Part shown: in pieces, positions 1-9,279 of the stretch | How the letters are laid out: each line of letters begins with the position of its first letter | Numbering within the stretch: the first letter of the stretch is position 1 | From: Thermoplasmata archaeon | Lineage (GTDB): Archaea > Thermoplasmatota > Thermoplasmata > Methanomassiliicoccales > Methanomethylophilaceae | Direction of reading: 5' to 3' | Length of the DNA: 61,662 nucleotides | Assembly: GCA_015063195.1 (NCBI GenBank) | Contig: SUSX01000002.1 | Location: 1 to 61,662 of the forward strand | Notes under the pieces: model-generated | Databases searched by the model: none | What the model was told of the DNA's origin: nothing | What the model saw: only the letters and a program-made list of their open reading frames with translations | Position numbers and translations under genes: made by a program

Positions 1-1204
1 TTCTGCTGAACTTACATTCCCCCAGGATGGTGTGAATATGCCTGTTTCCGTCATATGCCTTGGCAACGATATCAATATCAGCATCTGTGTCGTCGATTCT
101 TCCCCACCACTGTCCCCTTTCGATGACGGTGTATTTGGAATCCAGCCAGTCTCCGCACAGTTTTTCAAATATGTGCCCTGTGTGACTGTCGATGTCATTT
201 CTGATGATATCATAAACCGTGGATTCCGGTGTATTGCCTTCAATAAGTTTGATTCTGTTTGACAGAACGCAGTATGAGAATGAAATAAACGGATCTTTGA
301 TAGAATATACGGGTTTCTTAGGAGAGCCGCCCATAGGATATTTTCTTTCAATAATTCCGACAAATTCTAAATCATCTAACAGTCTTTTACATGCAGCCCG
401 ATCGATTTTAAGTTTATCTGCAATCTCTGACTGTTTAACGGTGCCGTCGGCTATACATTTCACAGCACCTGTGTAGTTCCTGTTACCATTGAATTCCTGA
501 AGTATGGTACTTGCAGCATCAGTTCTCCAGGAACTGTTTTTGTTAAGGAATTTCTCCTCTATCAACTGTTGATAGCTTTTCCCATCGGTATTGATATGAT
601 AATAGGGTATTCCTCCGACGGTACTGTACCATCTCAGGGAAGTTTCACAGTCCATATGCGGATGGAATTCTCTGCATGTTTCAATGGATAATGGTTTGAT
701 TTGTTTTCTGTATTCAAATCTGCCGTACAGCGGTCTGTTGGCATCCTCGGTTTCTTTGCGCATAACAGATATTGATGAACCACAGATGACAAACATACAG
801 TTCAGGTCATTCAATCCTCTGTCCAGAGATTTCTGTATTACCGATGCAGCCTGCGGAGCAGATTCCAACAGATATGGGAGTTCATCGAATATTACCAATG
901 TATGTTCTATTTTGCAGATGTCCTCGACAATCTTCATTAAATGTGAGAGATCGGAAACCAGTGGGATTTCATAACCTATAAATTCAGAAACATCAAGTGA
1001 CAGTGATGACAGATTTTCATAATAGGATCCTCTGATTCCCTGAAGAAAGAGTGCCCTTTTTCCTTTACCGAATTCTCTTAGGAGTGATGTTTTCCCTATC
1101 CTTCTGCGCCCCCATATGCAGCATGTTACGAGGCCCTCCTGATTCCATAGATTTTCTAGATAGGTCAATTCTGATTCTCTTCCTATGAGGTTTCTGTCGG
1201 ACAT
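1..1204 (-). CDS. Archaeal DUF234-type AAA ATPase, C-terminus cut by window edge
   Basis: The reading frame runs from ATG at 1204 through the left edge without a stop, so about 401 codons are visible and the C-terminus is missing. Near the N-terminus is Walker A (GRRRIGKTSLL), then Walker B (LVIFDELPYLL), then sensor-like CGSS. A winged-helix-like segment follows (QSEIADKLKIDRAACKRLL). The visible end (ADIDIVAKAYDG, then LGECKFSR) looks like the DUF234 PD-(D/E)XK-like nuclease fold, with D and E-x-K residues. This is the archaeal ATPase/DUF234 family, whose role is unknown; links to mobile elements or defence have been suggested. A TATA-like TTTTATAATC at 1224-1233 lies about 24 bp before the ATG, consistent with a leaderless start, and is overlapped by an inverted repeat. 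The family call is good; no function is claimed. Confidence 0.85.
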   Translation of the reverse strand, partial: MSDRNLIGRESELTYLENLWNQEGLVTCCIWGRRRIGKTSLLREFGKGKRALFLQGIRGSYYENLSSLSLDVSEFIGYEIPLVSDLSHLMKIVEDICKIEHTLVIFDELPYLLESAPQAASVIQKSLDRGLNDLNCMFVICGSSISVMRKETEDANRPLYGRFEYRKQIKPLSIETCREFHPHMDCETSLRWYSTVGGIPYYHINTDGKSYQQLIEEKFLNKNSSWRTDAASTILQEFNGNRNYTGAVKCIADGTVKQSEIADKLKIDRAACKRLLDDLEFVGIIERKYPMGGSPKKPVYSIKDPFISFSYCVLSNRIKLIEGNTPESTVYDIIRNDIDSHTGHIFEKLCGDWLDSKYTVIERGQWWGRIDDTDADIDIVAKAYDGNRHIHTILGECKFSR

Positions 1205-1218
1205 GATATTGTATTTGA

Positions 1219-1291
1219 AATTGATTATAAAACAATTTCCAATTTAATTAATTTGAAAACAATTAAAAAATTAATTGATTAAAAATCAATT
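1219..1291. promoter_or_regulatory. Two copies of an AATTGAT-type inverted repeat in AT-rich promoter DNA
   Basis: The pattern AATTGAT-N5-ATCAATT is exact at 1273-1291. An imperfect copy, AATTGATTATAAAACAATT, lies at 1219-1237 and overlaps the TATA-like box of the ATPase gene. A related AATTAATTTG..CAATT stretch sits between them. Two spaced dyads, one on the TATA box, look like operator sites. Very high AT content makes chance dyads easier, so confidence is moderate. The rest of the gap up to 1392 shows no coding potential. Confidence 0.4.
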
Positions 1292-1392
1292 TATCTTTAT
1301 GATTACAAAATCCAATATTAGGTTTTAGAAACAAAAGAACACCAAGAGTAATCTTCATCACAGAAACTGTGTACTCGGAACTGACTGATGTA

Positions 1393-1758
1393 TCATTCAA
1401 CTGTATATCCTGCATTTGAAAGTGCATCGACAGCTTTACTGAGATTCTCTGCTTTAACGAGGATGTAGTCGGTGTTGAACGTTGATATCACAAAGATTCC
1501 GATTTGATTGTCTGCAAGAATCCTGAAGATTGAAGATAGAATTCCAATTAACGAGAAATCCAAGACACCCTGAATTCTGAAAGCCCTCCACCCATCATTC
1601 CTTTCGATGGTGTTTGACGGAATTCCGACAGTTAGGCAAACCAAGGATTTTTCTTCATCCGTTTTGGAAACGAATGTGAAATCCGCATCAAGATCTACTG
1701 CAGAATAATCTGCGACTTTACAAATTGAGAATTCGCAATCTAGTATCTCGATGATCAT
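1393..1758 (-). CDS. ACT-domain (CASTOR/ACT_7-like) amino-acid-binding protein
   Basis: This 121-residue protein carries a C-terminal ACT-like module: FSLIGILSSIFRILADNQIG followed by IFVISTFNTDYILV. That is the signature of the ACT_7/CASTOR-like family, which senses amino acids. The N-terminal half (FSICKVADYSAVDLDADF) is the other half of the usual two-ACT architecture. There is no enzymatic domain, so it is a stand-alone sensor or regulatory subunit. It lies alone between the DUF234 ATPase and tRNA-Thr on the same strand. The ligand is unknown and the context gives no hint. Confidence 0.75.
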   Translation of the reverse strand: MIIEILDCEFSICKVADYSAVDLDADFTFVSKTDEEKSLVCLTVGIPSNTIERNDGWRAFRIQGVLDFSLIGILSSIFRILADNQIGIFVISTFNTDYILVKAENLSKAVDALSNAGYTVE

Positions 1759-1850
1759 ATCTGGGACCTAAAATCGGTATGTGGCTGGGATAGTTAATAG
1801 TCATCGACGGAGTATGGCAAAAACGAACGTAACAGGAGATAGAAGTAGAA

Positions 1851-1927
1851 TGGAGCCACCTCTGAGATTCGAACTCAGGACCTGCTGATTACAAGTCAGC
1901 CGCACTACCGGGCTATGCAAAGGTGGC
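1851..1927 (-). tRNA. tRNA-Thr (anticodon TGT), CCA encoded
   Basis: Read on the minus strand, the acceptor arms GCCACCT and AGGTGGC pair perfectly, followed by discriminator T and an encoded CCA (1851-1853). The anticodon stem GCTGA/TCAGC encloses CTTGTAA, anticodon TGT. The T arm is CTGAG TTCGAAT CTCAG. The length is 74 nt without CCA. No intron is present. A TATA-like CCTTAAAAGG lies upstream at about 1952-1962. Confidence 0.96.
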
Positions 1928-1951
1928 CTTGAAGCCGAGTATACATAAGTT

Positions 1952-1962
1952 CCTTTTAAGGG
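1952..1962 (-). promoter_or_regulatory. TATA-like promoter of tRNA-Thr
   Basis: On the minus strand CCTTAAAAGG precedes the tRNA 5' end by about 27-30 bp, the normal archaeal TATA-to-start distance. Confidence 0.5.
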
Positions 1963-1980
1963 TTTCTATCGCTCGGGTGG

Positions 1981-2541
1981 TTAAAGGTGGTCATCTGTGT
2001 TCTTTAGGAACTTAGCAGGATTTCCTGCAACGACTGTGAACGCCTCTACATCCTTGGTAACTACAGAACCTGCAGCTACGACGGCTCCCTTTCCGATCTT
2101 AACTCCGGGAAGGATTATCGAACCGGTGCCGATCCATACGTCATCTTCAATAACGATCGGAGCTCCTGTAGCAGCACCTTTTCTGCGTTCTGTAGCATCC
2201 AACGGATGGTTCACTGTGATGATCGATACCTTGGGTCCGAACTGAACATGATTGCCGATAGTGACATCGTAAAGGTCGATAATATGACAGTCGAAATTAC
2301 AGAAGAAGAAATCGCCGATGTACGTGTTGCATCCGACCTCGACTCTGAATGTAGGTAGAATCAGAGGCGATTCTCCGACTGAACCGAACAATTCCCTGAT
2401 TATGGGAAGCTTCCTTTCGTCTCTTACAGGATAGGAATTAATCTCGTCACAGAGAGCATTGCATCTGTCTCTCATGATATTGAGCTCTTCACATCCGGAG
2501 TCGAACGGAAGCCCCATTCTCAGTTTTTCCAATTCGTTCAT
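1981..2541 (-). CDS. Hexapeptide-repeat sugar O-acetyltransferase (maltose/galactoside acetyltransferase type)
   Basis: With the start at 2541 this is a 186-residue left-handed beta-helix acetyltransferase. The N-terminal helical region ([16 protein letters not shown]) resembles the Mac domain, and hexapeptide repeats run from about residue 70 ([24 protein letters not shown]) to [10 protein letters not shown]. The catalytic His is in ITVNHPLDA. It acetylates an unknown sugar from acetyl-CoA. An upstream ATG at 2583 would overlap the preceding gene by 43 bp. I chose 2541 because the preceding stop and this ATG share one base (TAATG) and an AGGA sits just upstream, indicating translational coupling with the PAPS-reductase-like gene. 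Shared function with that gene is not obvious. Confidence 0.88.
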   Translation of the reverse strand: MNELEKLRMGLPFDSGCEELNIMRDRCNALCDEINSYPVRDERKLPIIRELFGSVGESPLILPTFRVEVGCNTYIGDFFFCNFDCHIIDLYDVTIGNHVQFGPKVSIITVNHPLDATERRKGAATGAPIVIEDDVWIGTGSIILPGVKIGKGAVVAAGSVVTKDVEAFTVVAGNPAKFLKNTDDHL

Positions 2542-4466
2542 TATAGGTCCTGTTCGGCTGTACGGAAGTTTACTGCGGGACATGGTCCGAGACAGTCTTT
2601 ACATCTGATGCATTCGTCGGGATTAATCTCGACACGGCCGTCCTTCATGTAAAGTGCCTTCTGTTCACATCTTGCGACACAGAGTGAGCAACCTACACAC
2701 TGTTCGGATCTGACGATAAGTTCGAAAAGCTTGTCGATATTGGATCTGGCATCCCTTTCGACATTGGCTTTGGAGATGATCGATCCTTCCCTGTATACGG
2801 TGATGTTGTCGATGGAGAGCCACTCTCCGCTTTCATCCAACTTTACCTTTGAACCGAGGATATGTCCGAATCCTTCCAGCCTTTCGATGTCTATGTGCTT
2901 GGATACGGCGGCCTCTACACTGAATCCGATAACGCATGGGGAGAATCCTTCCTGGACCTTCATGTATAACGGTCCGGATTCGGGTGCAACCGACTGCTTT
3001 GTAAGTTCGGAAACATCCTTTCCTGTAATCTTGTGAACTTCCTCTCTGATGGAGGAAGGTGCATTCTTCCATCTCCAGAGTGCATAATCCTTCCATTCCT
3101 GAGGGAGTCCTCTGCTGTTCATATAGTCTGTAAGATACTGATCCCACTGACCGTATCTGGATGAGTTTCCTGCTACAATCTCAAGTTCAGACATGTCTGA
3201 TGCCGGACAAAGGAAACATCCGATTCTGTCGAGACCTCTTGTGTACCAAACATTGAAAGGCTCTTTTTTAAGGAAAATATAGAACCAAACGTGTAACGCA
3301 TTCCAATTCTGAATAGGTGAAGCACCGGTCTGACCGGGTGTCCAGGGGTTGACCCAAACTCTTCCCTTATCGTGCCTTGCTTCGGACTCGTATTTCCTTT
3401 GTCCGATAAACGACAAGACGCCGTCAGGGAAGTTCTTCATGATCGCTCCGACGGTAGGTCCGAGTTTGTTAGTCTTACAGCACCACCTGAAATCCTTTGC
3501 AGGAGGGCCGAAATGAACGAGGTTTCCGAAGAACGCATCGGTGGGTGCAGTCTCTTCTATGAGTTTCAGTCCGTGTCTTGATGTGACATCTCTAACGTGT
3601 TCAACAGTCTCATCGAATTCCAATCCTGTGTTAACGAACAGAACGGGAAGTTTGTGTCCAGCATCTAATGTCAGCAGAAGTGTGGCAAGACTGTCCTTTC
3701 CGCCTGAGAATGAGACAATTGCGGGGACATCGTGTTTTGCGATGTTCTTGTTTATAAAATCTACAGCCTCATCTCTTCTCTTTTCGATGACTTCTCTGTT
3801 AGCTTCGACGACCTCATCCCATGTGTATTTTTTATCGGGATTTCTGAACGGTTCGGGTTTTACCCATTTGGTTTTGACGGCAAGCCCTCTTTCGGAATCA
3901 ATCATTACCTGAGGTTCCATCTTGGCAGCACCTGTGGCGATGGCTTTCCTGTCTTTGGTGATGACGATTACCTCATCTCCGATTTCGATGTCTTTATGTG
4001 CATCTATAACTCCGGGAGCCATGAGATTCTTACTGTCCTGAACGAATGGAACGGCGGAATCGTCGCAGATTACGTATCCTTTTGTCATTACAGGGGCGAT
4101 TCTCATAGCACTCTGCATACGGTTGATGAGTCTCCATCCTCTTCCGAGATCGTATCTGATTGTGGCAACGGTACTTCCGTCGATAATTATCTCGTCCATC
4201 CTGTCCAAGGAAGGTGCCTTGTTCAGAAGTACAGGATGTCCTTCGGGCAACAGTGCAATTCCGGATCCTTCTCCGTACTGTTCGTCGGCCAATTTTCTGA
4301 TCAGATCGATATCATGTTGGAATGCAGGCCTTACGTCACCAGGGGGCGTAATCTCAACTTCCCTGCTGTCCTTTCCGCAGATAGGACATGTCTTAGATTC
4401 AAGTACCGGAAGGTTACAATCGTCACACCATCTGAGGTGGTTCTTACCCAATCTTACTGCTGCCAT
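2541..4466 (-). CDS. Zn-ribbon/PUA/PAPS-reductase-family/ferredoxin fusion protein
   Basis: The 641-residue protein has four parts. A rubredoxin-like zinc ribbon lies at the N-terminus (C14, C17, C27, C30). A PUA-like RNA-binding domain follows at about 140-210 ([20 protein letters not shown]). The phosphoadenosine-phosphosulfate reductase family domain has the PP-loop [16 protein letters not shown]-terminal two-cluster ferredoxin has [11 protein letters not shown] and [12 protein letters not shown]. This architecture is known in methanogens and annotated as PAPS reductase, but the PUA domain argues for an RNA substrate and the PP-loop for adenylation or sulfur transfer. Reduction of sulfate is therefore not assumed. 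A TATA-like CTTTTATTAGG at 4490-4500 precedes the ATG. The downstream acetyltransferase is coupled by TAATG. Confidence 0.85.
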   Translation of the reverse strand: MAAVRLGKNHLRWCDDCNLPVLESKTCPICGKDSREVEITPPGDVRPAFQHDIDLIRKLADEQYGEGSGIALLPEGHPVLLNKAPSLDRMDEIIIDGSTVATIRYDLGRGWRLINRMQSAMRIAPVMTKGYVICDDSAVPFVQDSKNLMAPGVIDAHKDIEIGDEVIVITKDRKAIATGAAKMEPQVMIDSERGLAVKTKWVKPEPFRNPDKKYTWDEVVEANREVIEKRRDEAVDFINKNIAKHDVPAIVSFSGGKDSLATLLLTLDAGHKLPVLFVNTGLEFDETVEHVRDVTSRHGLKLIEETAPTDAFFGNLVHFGPPAKDFRWCCKTNKLGPTVGAIMKNFPDGVLSFIGQRKYESEARHDKGRVWVNPWTPGQTGASPIQNWNALHVWFYIFLKKEPFNVWYTRGLDRIGCFLCPASDMSELEIVAGNSSRYGQWDQYLTDYMNSRGLPQEWKDYALWRWKNAPSSIREEVHKITGKDVSELTKQSVAPESGPLYMKVQEGFSPCVIGFSVEAAVSKHIDIERLEGFGHILGSKVKLDESGEWLSIDNITVYREGSIISKANVERDARSNIDKLFELIVRSEQCVGCSLCVARCEQKALYMKDGRVEINPDECIRCKDCLGPCPAVNFRTAEQDL

Positions 4467-4489
4467 CAGTATTGATGATTACTATCCCT

Positions 4490-4500
4490 AATAAAAGGGC
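4490..4500 (-). promoter_or_regulatory. TATA-like promoter of the PAPS-reductase-like operon
   Basis: CTTTTATTAGG on the minus strand lies 24-34 bp before the ATG at 4466, at normal spacing for a leaderless or nearly leaderless transcript. Confidence 0.5.
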
Positions 4501-4615
4501 TATGGTCGGCGTATACGGGAAAACGATATCCTGTTAAATCAAGACGGATAGTTTCTGTCAATTTCGAATGTATCTTTTTATAGAGATGAATCATTCAAGG
4601 AAAGGAGTGAAACCT

Positions 4616-5818
4616 ATGGTCAGGAAAATCAAGGCATCGGCACGTTCGTTAGGAATGGACTACGTAATCAGAGAGCTTGCGGTCTACGCTGACGAAGTTG
4701 CAGCTAAGGGAGTTCCTGTAACCAAACTCAACATCGGTGATCCCAACAAATGGGATTTTGAAACACCGGAATATTTCAAAGCAGCTCTCAGAGAGGCTGT
4801 CGACCGTACCGATAACGGATACGGAGATTCTCAGGGTAACTACGACTTCAGGGAAGCAATCGTACAGCGTGAGTATGAGAAACACGGTGCTGAAGTCTCA
4901 GTCGATGATGTTTTCGTCACACAGGGTGTCGGAGAAGCCATAAATCTCCTTATGGGTACGATGGTCGAACCCGGGGAAGAAGTAATCGTTCCCGGACCCG
5001 GATACTCATCATATGCACAGTACATCAATTTCTTCGGAGGAAAGGCTGTTCCGTACAGGATGATCGAAGAGGAGAATTGGAGACCTGACGTGGATATGAT
5101 CGAGGAACGTATCAACGAGAATACAAAGGCAATCGTAGTCATCAACCCTAACAATCCGACCGGTGCGGTATTCGATTTGAAGGATCTTAAGAAGATTGGA
5201 GATATCGCAGCAGAGTACGAGATTCCTGTTATTTCCGATGAGATCTATGATAAGATTACTTTCGGAAAGGAATATCATTCAATGTCAAAACTTTCATCCG
5301 ATGTGCCCAGGATAATTCTTAACGGATTCTCCAAAGTCAACCTTATGCCCGGATGGCGTATGGGATACGGATACTTCCAGGACGAGAACGGAATTCTTGA
5401 AGAGGTAAAGACCGGTCTCATGAAACAGCTCCGTGCCAGGATATGCCCCAATGTTCCATGTCAGTGGGCAGCTAAGGCATCCCTTCAGGGACCTCAGGAT
5501 TATATTATCGATATGAACCGCAGGCTCAAGGACCGTGCTGAATACTCATACAAGAGACTGAATGAGATCCCTGGAATCTCCACCAACAGGACAGACGGTG
5601 CATTCTATATGTTCCCCAAGGTTGAACTTACAGATTGGAAAACCGATAAAGAATTCGTACTTGATTTCTTACAGGAATCCGGAGTACTGTTCGTTCACGG
5701 ATCGGGATTCTGCGAAGAGTTCGGTCAGGGACACTTCAGAACAATCACACTTCCTAAGATTAACATCCTTTCGGATGCTTACGACAAATTAGAGAAGTTC
5801 ATGCTGAAGCACAACTGA
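4616..5818 (+). CDS. PLP-dependent class I/II aminotransferase (aspartate/alanine type)
   Basis: This is a 400-residue fold-type I aminotransferase. Visible landmarks are GDPNKWDFETP near the N-terminus, GVGEAINLLMG, PGPGYSSYAQYINFFGG, VVINPNNPTGAVF, the Asp-containing PVISDEIYDKI, the Schiff-base lysine in NGFSKVNLMPGWRMGYG, and the substrate-carboxylate Arg near the C-terminus (GHFRTITLP). The family includes alanine, aspartate and aromatic aminotransferases; substrate cannot be fixed from sequence. An in-frame ATG at 4568 is rejected because a TATA-like TTTTTATA at 4575-4582 lies inside that extension, while GGAG at 4604-4607 sits 8 bp before the ATG at 4616. It is monocistronic. Confidence 0.92.
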   Translation: MVRKIKASARSLGMDYVIRELAVYADEVAAKGVPVTKLNIGDPNKWDFETPEYFKAALREAVDRTDNGYGDSQGNYDFREAIVQREYEKHGAEVSVDDVFVTQGVGEAINLLMGTMVEPGEEVIVPGPGYSSYAQYINFFGGKAVPYRMIEEENWRPDVDMIEERINENTKAIVVINPNNPTGAVFDLKDLKKIGDIAAEYEIPVISDEIYDKITFGKEYHSMSKLSSDVPRIILNGFSKVNLMPGWRMGYGYFQDENGILEEVKTGLMKQLRARICPNVPCQWAAKASLQGPQDYIIDMNRRLKDRAEYSYKRLNEIPGISTNRTDGAFYMFPKVELTDWKTDKEFVLDFLQESGVLFVHGSGFCEEFGQGHFRTITLPKINILSDAYDKLEKFMLKHN

Positions 5819-5849
5819 TCTCAACGTTTAGCACTATGTGACTGGCTAT

Positions 5850-5966
5850 TCATAGAATCATGTGGAAAGCCAGAGGTACCAGAAGGACGGCGATACATCC
5901 GATAACGGCTACAGCAATCACTTTACGGAAATTGCGTCTTTCCTGATGGGACATCTCGTTATCCAT
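5850..5966 (-). CDS. 38-residue single-pass membrane microprotein
   Basis: The reading frame starts at ATG 5966 and ends at TGA 5850. It encodes a charged N-terminus (MDNEMSHQERRNFRK) followed by one hydrophobic helix (VIAVAVIGCIAVLLVPLAF), then HMIL. The positive-in charge pattern predicts a cytoplasmic N-terminus. Support for expression: a strong TATA box (TTTATATATT on the minus strand, about 5988-5998) lies about 27 bp before the ATG, the same leaderless spacing as the recognised genes here. I recognise no family. It could be a subunit of a membrane complex or a stress microprotein, but nothing in the context says which. Confidence 0.55.
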   Translation of the reverse strand: MDNEMSHQERRNFRKVIAVAVIGCIAVLLVPLAFHMIL

Positions 5967-5987
5967 GTAAGTAACAGGTTTTTAGTA

Positions 5988-5998
5988 AATATATAAAA
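5988..5998 (-). promoter_or_regulatory. TATA-like promoter of the 38-residue membrane protein
   Basis: TTTTATATATT on the minus strand is centred about 27 bp upstream of ATG 5966. No other annotated gene could use it on this strand. Confidence 0.5.
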
Positions 5999-6017
5999 CC
6001 GCCGTTAGGCGGTTGTT

Positions 6018-6431
6018 TTACTTTCCGAGTCTCTTCAGCATCTTGACAGCGACATCGACTACGTCACGTCCCTTTTCGATTCTGTCCATTGCCTGGAGTT
6101 CGGTCATTCCGGGTCCGGTGATTCCGAATGCAACGGGCTTGTCGTAATCTGTTGAAAGGTCCATTATTCTCCTCGATGCCTGTGCAACGACTACTTCATC
6201 GTGCTCTGTCTCGCCTTCAATAACTGCTCCGAGTGTGATAACTGCATCGATTTCGGGGTCCTGAAGGAGTGTCTTGATTGCCAAAGGCATATCGAAGACT
6301 CCGGGTACAAGGATTGTCCTTGTGATGTCCACCTCGAGGAACTCTGCCTCGGCTTTTGCCCTTTCAATCATCAATGATGTGACTTCAAAGTTGAATTCAG
6401 CTGCAACCATTCCCAATCTGTATCTCTTCAT
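6018..6431 (-). CDS. ribH: 6,7-dimethyl-8-ribityllumazine synthase
   Basis: The 137-residue protein shows the lumazine synthase landmarks: VAAEFNFEVTSLM at the N-terminus, PGVFDMPLAIKTL, LGAVIEGETEHDEVV (with the catalytic His in EHDEV) and PVAFGITGPGMTELQA. It condenses the 5-amino-6-ribitylaminouracil derivative with 3,4-dihydroxy-2-butanone 4-phosphate. It is shorter than bacterial RibH, as is usual in archaea. It is the last gene of ribB-ribL-ribC-ribH and starts 4 bp after ribC ends, so it is cotranscribed. Confidence 0.95.
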   Translation of the reverse strand: MKRYRLGMVAAEFNFEVTSLMIERAKAEAEFLEVDITRTILVPGVFDMPLAIKTLLQDPEIDAVITLGAVIEGETEHDEVVVAQASRRIMDLSTDYDKPVAFGITGPGMTELQAMDRIEKGRDVVDVAVKMLKRLGK

Positions 6432-6435
6432 TAAT

Positions 6436-7337
<902 letters not shown>

Positions 7338-8036
7338 TTATTCCTTCTCCGAGAATTCGTTCCAAGCGGCAATAATCTCATCGCCTGTTATGAAGGTCAC
7401 TCCCTTCTCCTCAGCATATTTCATGACTTCTTCCTTTGATCTGGGGCCTCCGTCATCGCCCATCATCTCACAGATGGTTGCTGAAGGTGTGACGCCTGCC
7501 ATTATCATAAGTGCTGTACAGAGTTCGGTGTGTCCCTTTCTGTTTTTGAGAATCGCATCGCTTGTGTTGAGCAGATGTACATGTCCCGGGGCTCTGAAGC
7601 GTTCTCCCATCTCCTTTTTCTTTTCCTCGATGGGTTTATCGGAGAAGAGTACTTCTGCGTAGGACTTTATTGTGAGCGCTCTGTCCTTATCGGTGATTCC
7701 GGTGTATGTTCTCCTTTCATTGATAGTGATACCGAATGATGACTTTGTTCTGTCATAGGGAATGTCTGTCGGTGCCATATCCTTCAGAAGGGGATACTTG
7801 TCGGAACAATCCCAAAAGATATCGGAAAGGAACGGCAACCCTACCTCTTCGGCAAGTGCATAAGGTGTCGTAACGCAGAGTAATCCTCCTGCATCCTTCC
7901 TGAGAGTACGTACCTTCTCATAATCAACGAATGCGGAACAGAGGGTCATGTCTGTTTCCTTTTCTCTGTCGTCAAAATCATAGACAAGGACTATTTTTCC
8001 CTGTTTGATGTCCTCAATTGCCTTTTTTACACTCAT
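7338..8036 (-). CDS. ribB: 3,4-dihydroxy-2-butanone 4-phosphate synthase
   Basis: The 232-residue single-domain enzyme converts ribulose 5-phosphate to the four-carbon precursor of riboflavin. Landmarks are VYDFDDREKETDMTLC with the acidic metal-binding cluster, LRKDAGGLLCVTTP, a central GITDKDRALTIK, and the C-terminal TELCTALMIMAGVTPSATIC. No GTP cyclohydrolase II domain is fused, as normal in archaea. It is the first gene of the rib operon; a TATA-like TTTTATAATA at 8067-8076 lies about 35 bp upstream, giving a short leader. Confidence 0.95.
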   Translation of the reverse strand: MSVKKAIEDIKQGKIVLVYDFDDREKETDMTLCSAFVDYEKVRTLRKDAGGLLCVTTPYALAEEVGLPFLSDIFWDCSDKYPLLKDMAPTDIPYDRTKSSFGITINERRTYTGITDKDRALTIKSYAEVLFSDKPIEEKKKEMGERFRAPGHVHLLNTSDAILKNRKGHTELCTALMIMAGVTPSATICEMMGDDGGPRSKEEVMKYAEEKGVTFITGDEIIAAWNEFSEKE

Positions 8037-8066
8037 GAGCTCACTCTATGATGTGTGTAATAGATT

Positions 8067-8094
8067 ATTATAAAAAATTGATTACTTAGTTACT
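8067..8094 (-). promoter_or_regulatory. rib operon promoter with TTACT direct repeat
   Basis: The minus-strand TATA-like TTTTATAATA occupies 8067-8076. Just upstream, TTACT occurs twice on the plus strand (8082-8086 and 8090-8094), one 8-bp step apart. In many archaea riboflavin genes are controlled by RbkR. I cannot show that this repeat is its site. Confidence 0.4.
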
Positions 8095-8142
8095 CATTTT
8101 TTGGTAGAAGCGAAACCGACATGCCTTGAAGTGAAGGAACAG

Positions 8143-8150
8143 TTTTAATA
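8143..8150 (+). promoter_or_regulatory. TATA-like promoter of the PGI/PMI gene
   Basis: TTTTAATA centred 26 bp before ATG 8173 predicts a leaderless transcript. Confidence 0.5.
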
Positions 8151-8172
8151 TGTCATTTAGGTACTAGTTTTA

Positions 8173-9210
8173 ATGCGCAGGGCGAAGAACTTCCAAAGTG
8201 TAATCGGTGAAACTTCGATGTACAGACAGGCTATCAGGTTTCCCGAGCAGATAGAATTCGCATTGAACACTTTGGTTTTCAATCTGAAGAGTACTGAGAA
8301 CGTTGCCATTTGCGGAATGGGAACATGTTCCATTGCCGGTGAGATTGTTTCAGATTATATGGACGGTATGGGAAAGGCATGCCTTCCTGTTATCAAAGGA
8401 ATAGAACTTCCGAAATGGGTCGGATCCAATACCACTGTCATCTGTATCTCATATTCCGGAAACACGCAGGAGACCCTTCACATATACAGGTCTGCTGTCA
8501 GGAAAGGTGCTCAGGTCGTCTGTATTACGTCGGGCGGAATGCTCGAGGATCTTTGTATCAAGGACGGAAACGTACTTCTCTCCATGCCCGGAGGTTTCGA
8601 ATCCAGAGGCGCATTGGGGTACATGATCGGTTTTATCGCCACAATTCTTGTGAACATCGGAATATTGGATTCCATTGAAGATTTCGAGAATGCACTCCCT
8701 GCGATTAAGAGCTACCGTGATTCTTTCATTAAGACGGATGATAACGAGGCATTCGATATTGCTAAGTATTGTTTCGGCAGGATTCCGATTATATACAGTT
8801 TCTTCAACATGAGATCTGTAGCTTCAAGATGGAAGTCCCAGCTTAATGAGAATTCCAAGCTCCTTTCATTCTCCGGAACGATTCCAGAGTTCAACCATAA
8901 CGAATTGGTCGGATGGACAGGTGATATGAAGACGGAATATTTTGTTCCGATTATCATCCTGGATGACGGTGCATCAAAGATGCTGAAGTACATGGTGGAA
9001 ACTCCTGTAGGGATGCTGATGGAGGCCGGAAAGGATGTCTATATCTTCCACATAAACGGAAAGAACATTCTTGAAAAGACACTCAAAGCAATCATCGCAG
9101 GAGACCTTGTATCATTGTATCTGGCACATCTTTCGAAGAATGATCCTGCCAACACGGATGTCGTCGAACAGATGAAGGAGCTCATCGAGAAGGACCAATT
9201 CATTGAATAA
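8173..9210 (+). CDS. Bifunctional phosphoglucose/phosphomannose isomerase
   Basis: The 345-residue protein has tandem SIS folds typical of the archaeal PGI/PMI family. The first carries VAICGMGTCSIAGEIVSDYM and CISYSGNTQETLHIYRSAV (SYSGNTxE sugar-phosphate motif). The second has SVASRWKSQLNENSKLLSF with the catalytic Glu, and PEFNHNELVGW with the catalytic His. It interconverts glucose-6-P and fructose-6-P, and mannose-6-P and fructose-6-P, feeding gluconeogenesis and glycan precursors. It has its own leaderless-type promoter and a hairpin with a T run after its stop (9221-9237). It is divergent from the rib operon. Confidence 0.93.
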   Translation: MRRAKNFQSVIGETSMYRQAIRFPEQIEFALNTLVFNLKSTENVAICGMGTCSIAGEIVSDYMDGMGKACLPVIKGIELPKWVGSNTTVICISYSGNTQETLHIYRSAVRKGAQVVCITSGGMLEDLCIKDGNVLLSMPGGFESRGALGYMIGFIATILVNIGILDSIEDFENALPAIKSYRDSFIKTDDNEAFDIAKYCFGRIPIIYSFFNMRSVASRWKSQLNENSKLLSFSGTIPEFNHNELVGWTGDMKTEYFVPIIILDDGASKMLKYMVETPVGMLMEAGKDVYIFHINGKNILEKTLKAIIAGDLVSLYLAHLSKNDPANTDVVEQMKELIEKDQFIE

Positions 9211-9220
9211 GGATACCGAC

Positions 9221-9237
9221 AAACTGCCAGTTTTTTT
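9221..9237 (+). terminator. Short hairpin plus T7 run
   Basis: AAACT-gcc-AGTTT followed by a T run, 11 bp after the PGI/PMI stop codon. The stem is small, but position and T run fit termination. Confidence 0.5.
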
Positions 9238-9250
9238 GTTCCGCTCTTTT

Positions 9251-9258
9251 CTTATAAT
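9251..9258 (+). promoter_or_regulatory. TATA-like promoter of glyA
   Basis: CTTATAAT is centred about 25 bp before ATG 9280, predicting a leaderless mRNA. Confidence 0.5.
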
Positions 9259-9279
9259 AAGAGAAATATTGTTGTCTTC

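Noticed and set aside
3732-4475. A 247-codon open frame on the plus strand opposite the PAPS-reductase-like gene
   Set aside because: It lies entirely antisense to a gene with clear domains, its translation has no recognisable motif, and no ribosome-binding or TATA signal fits.
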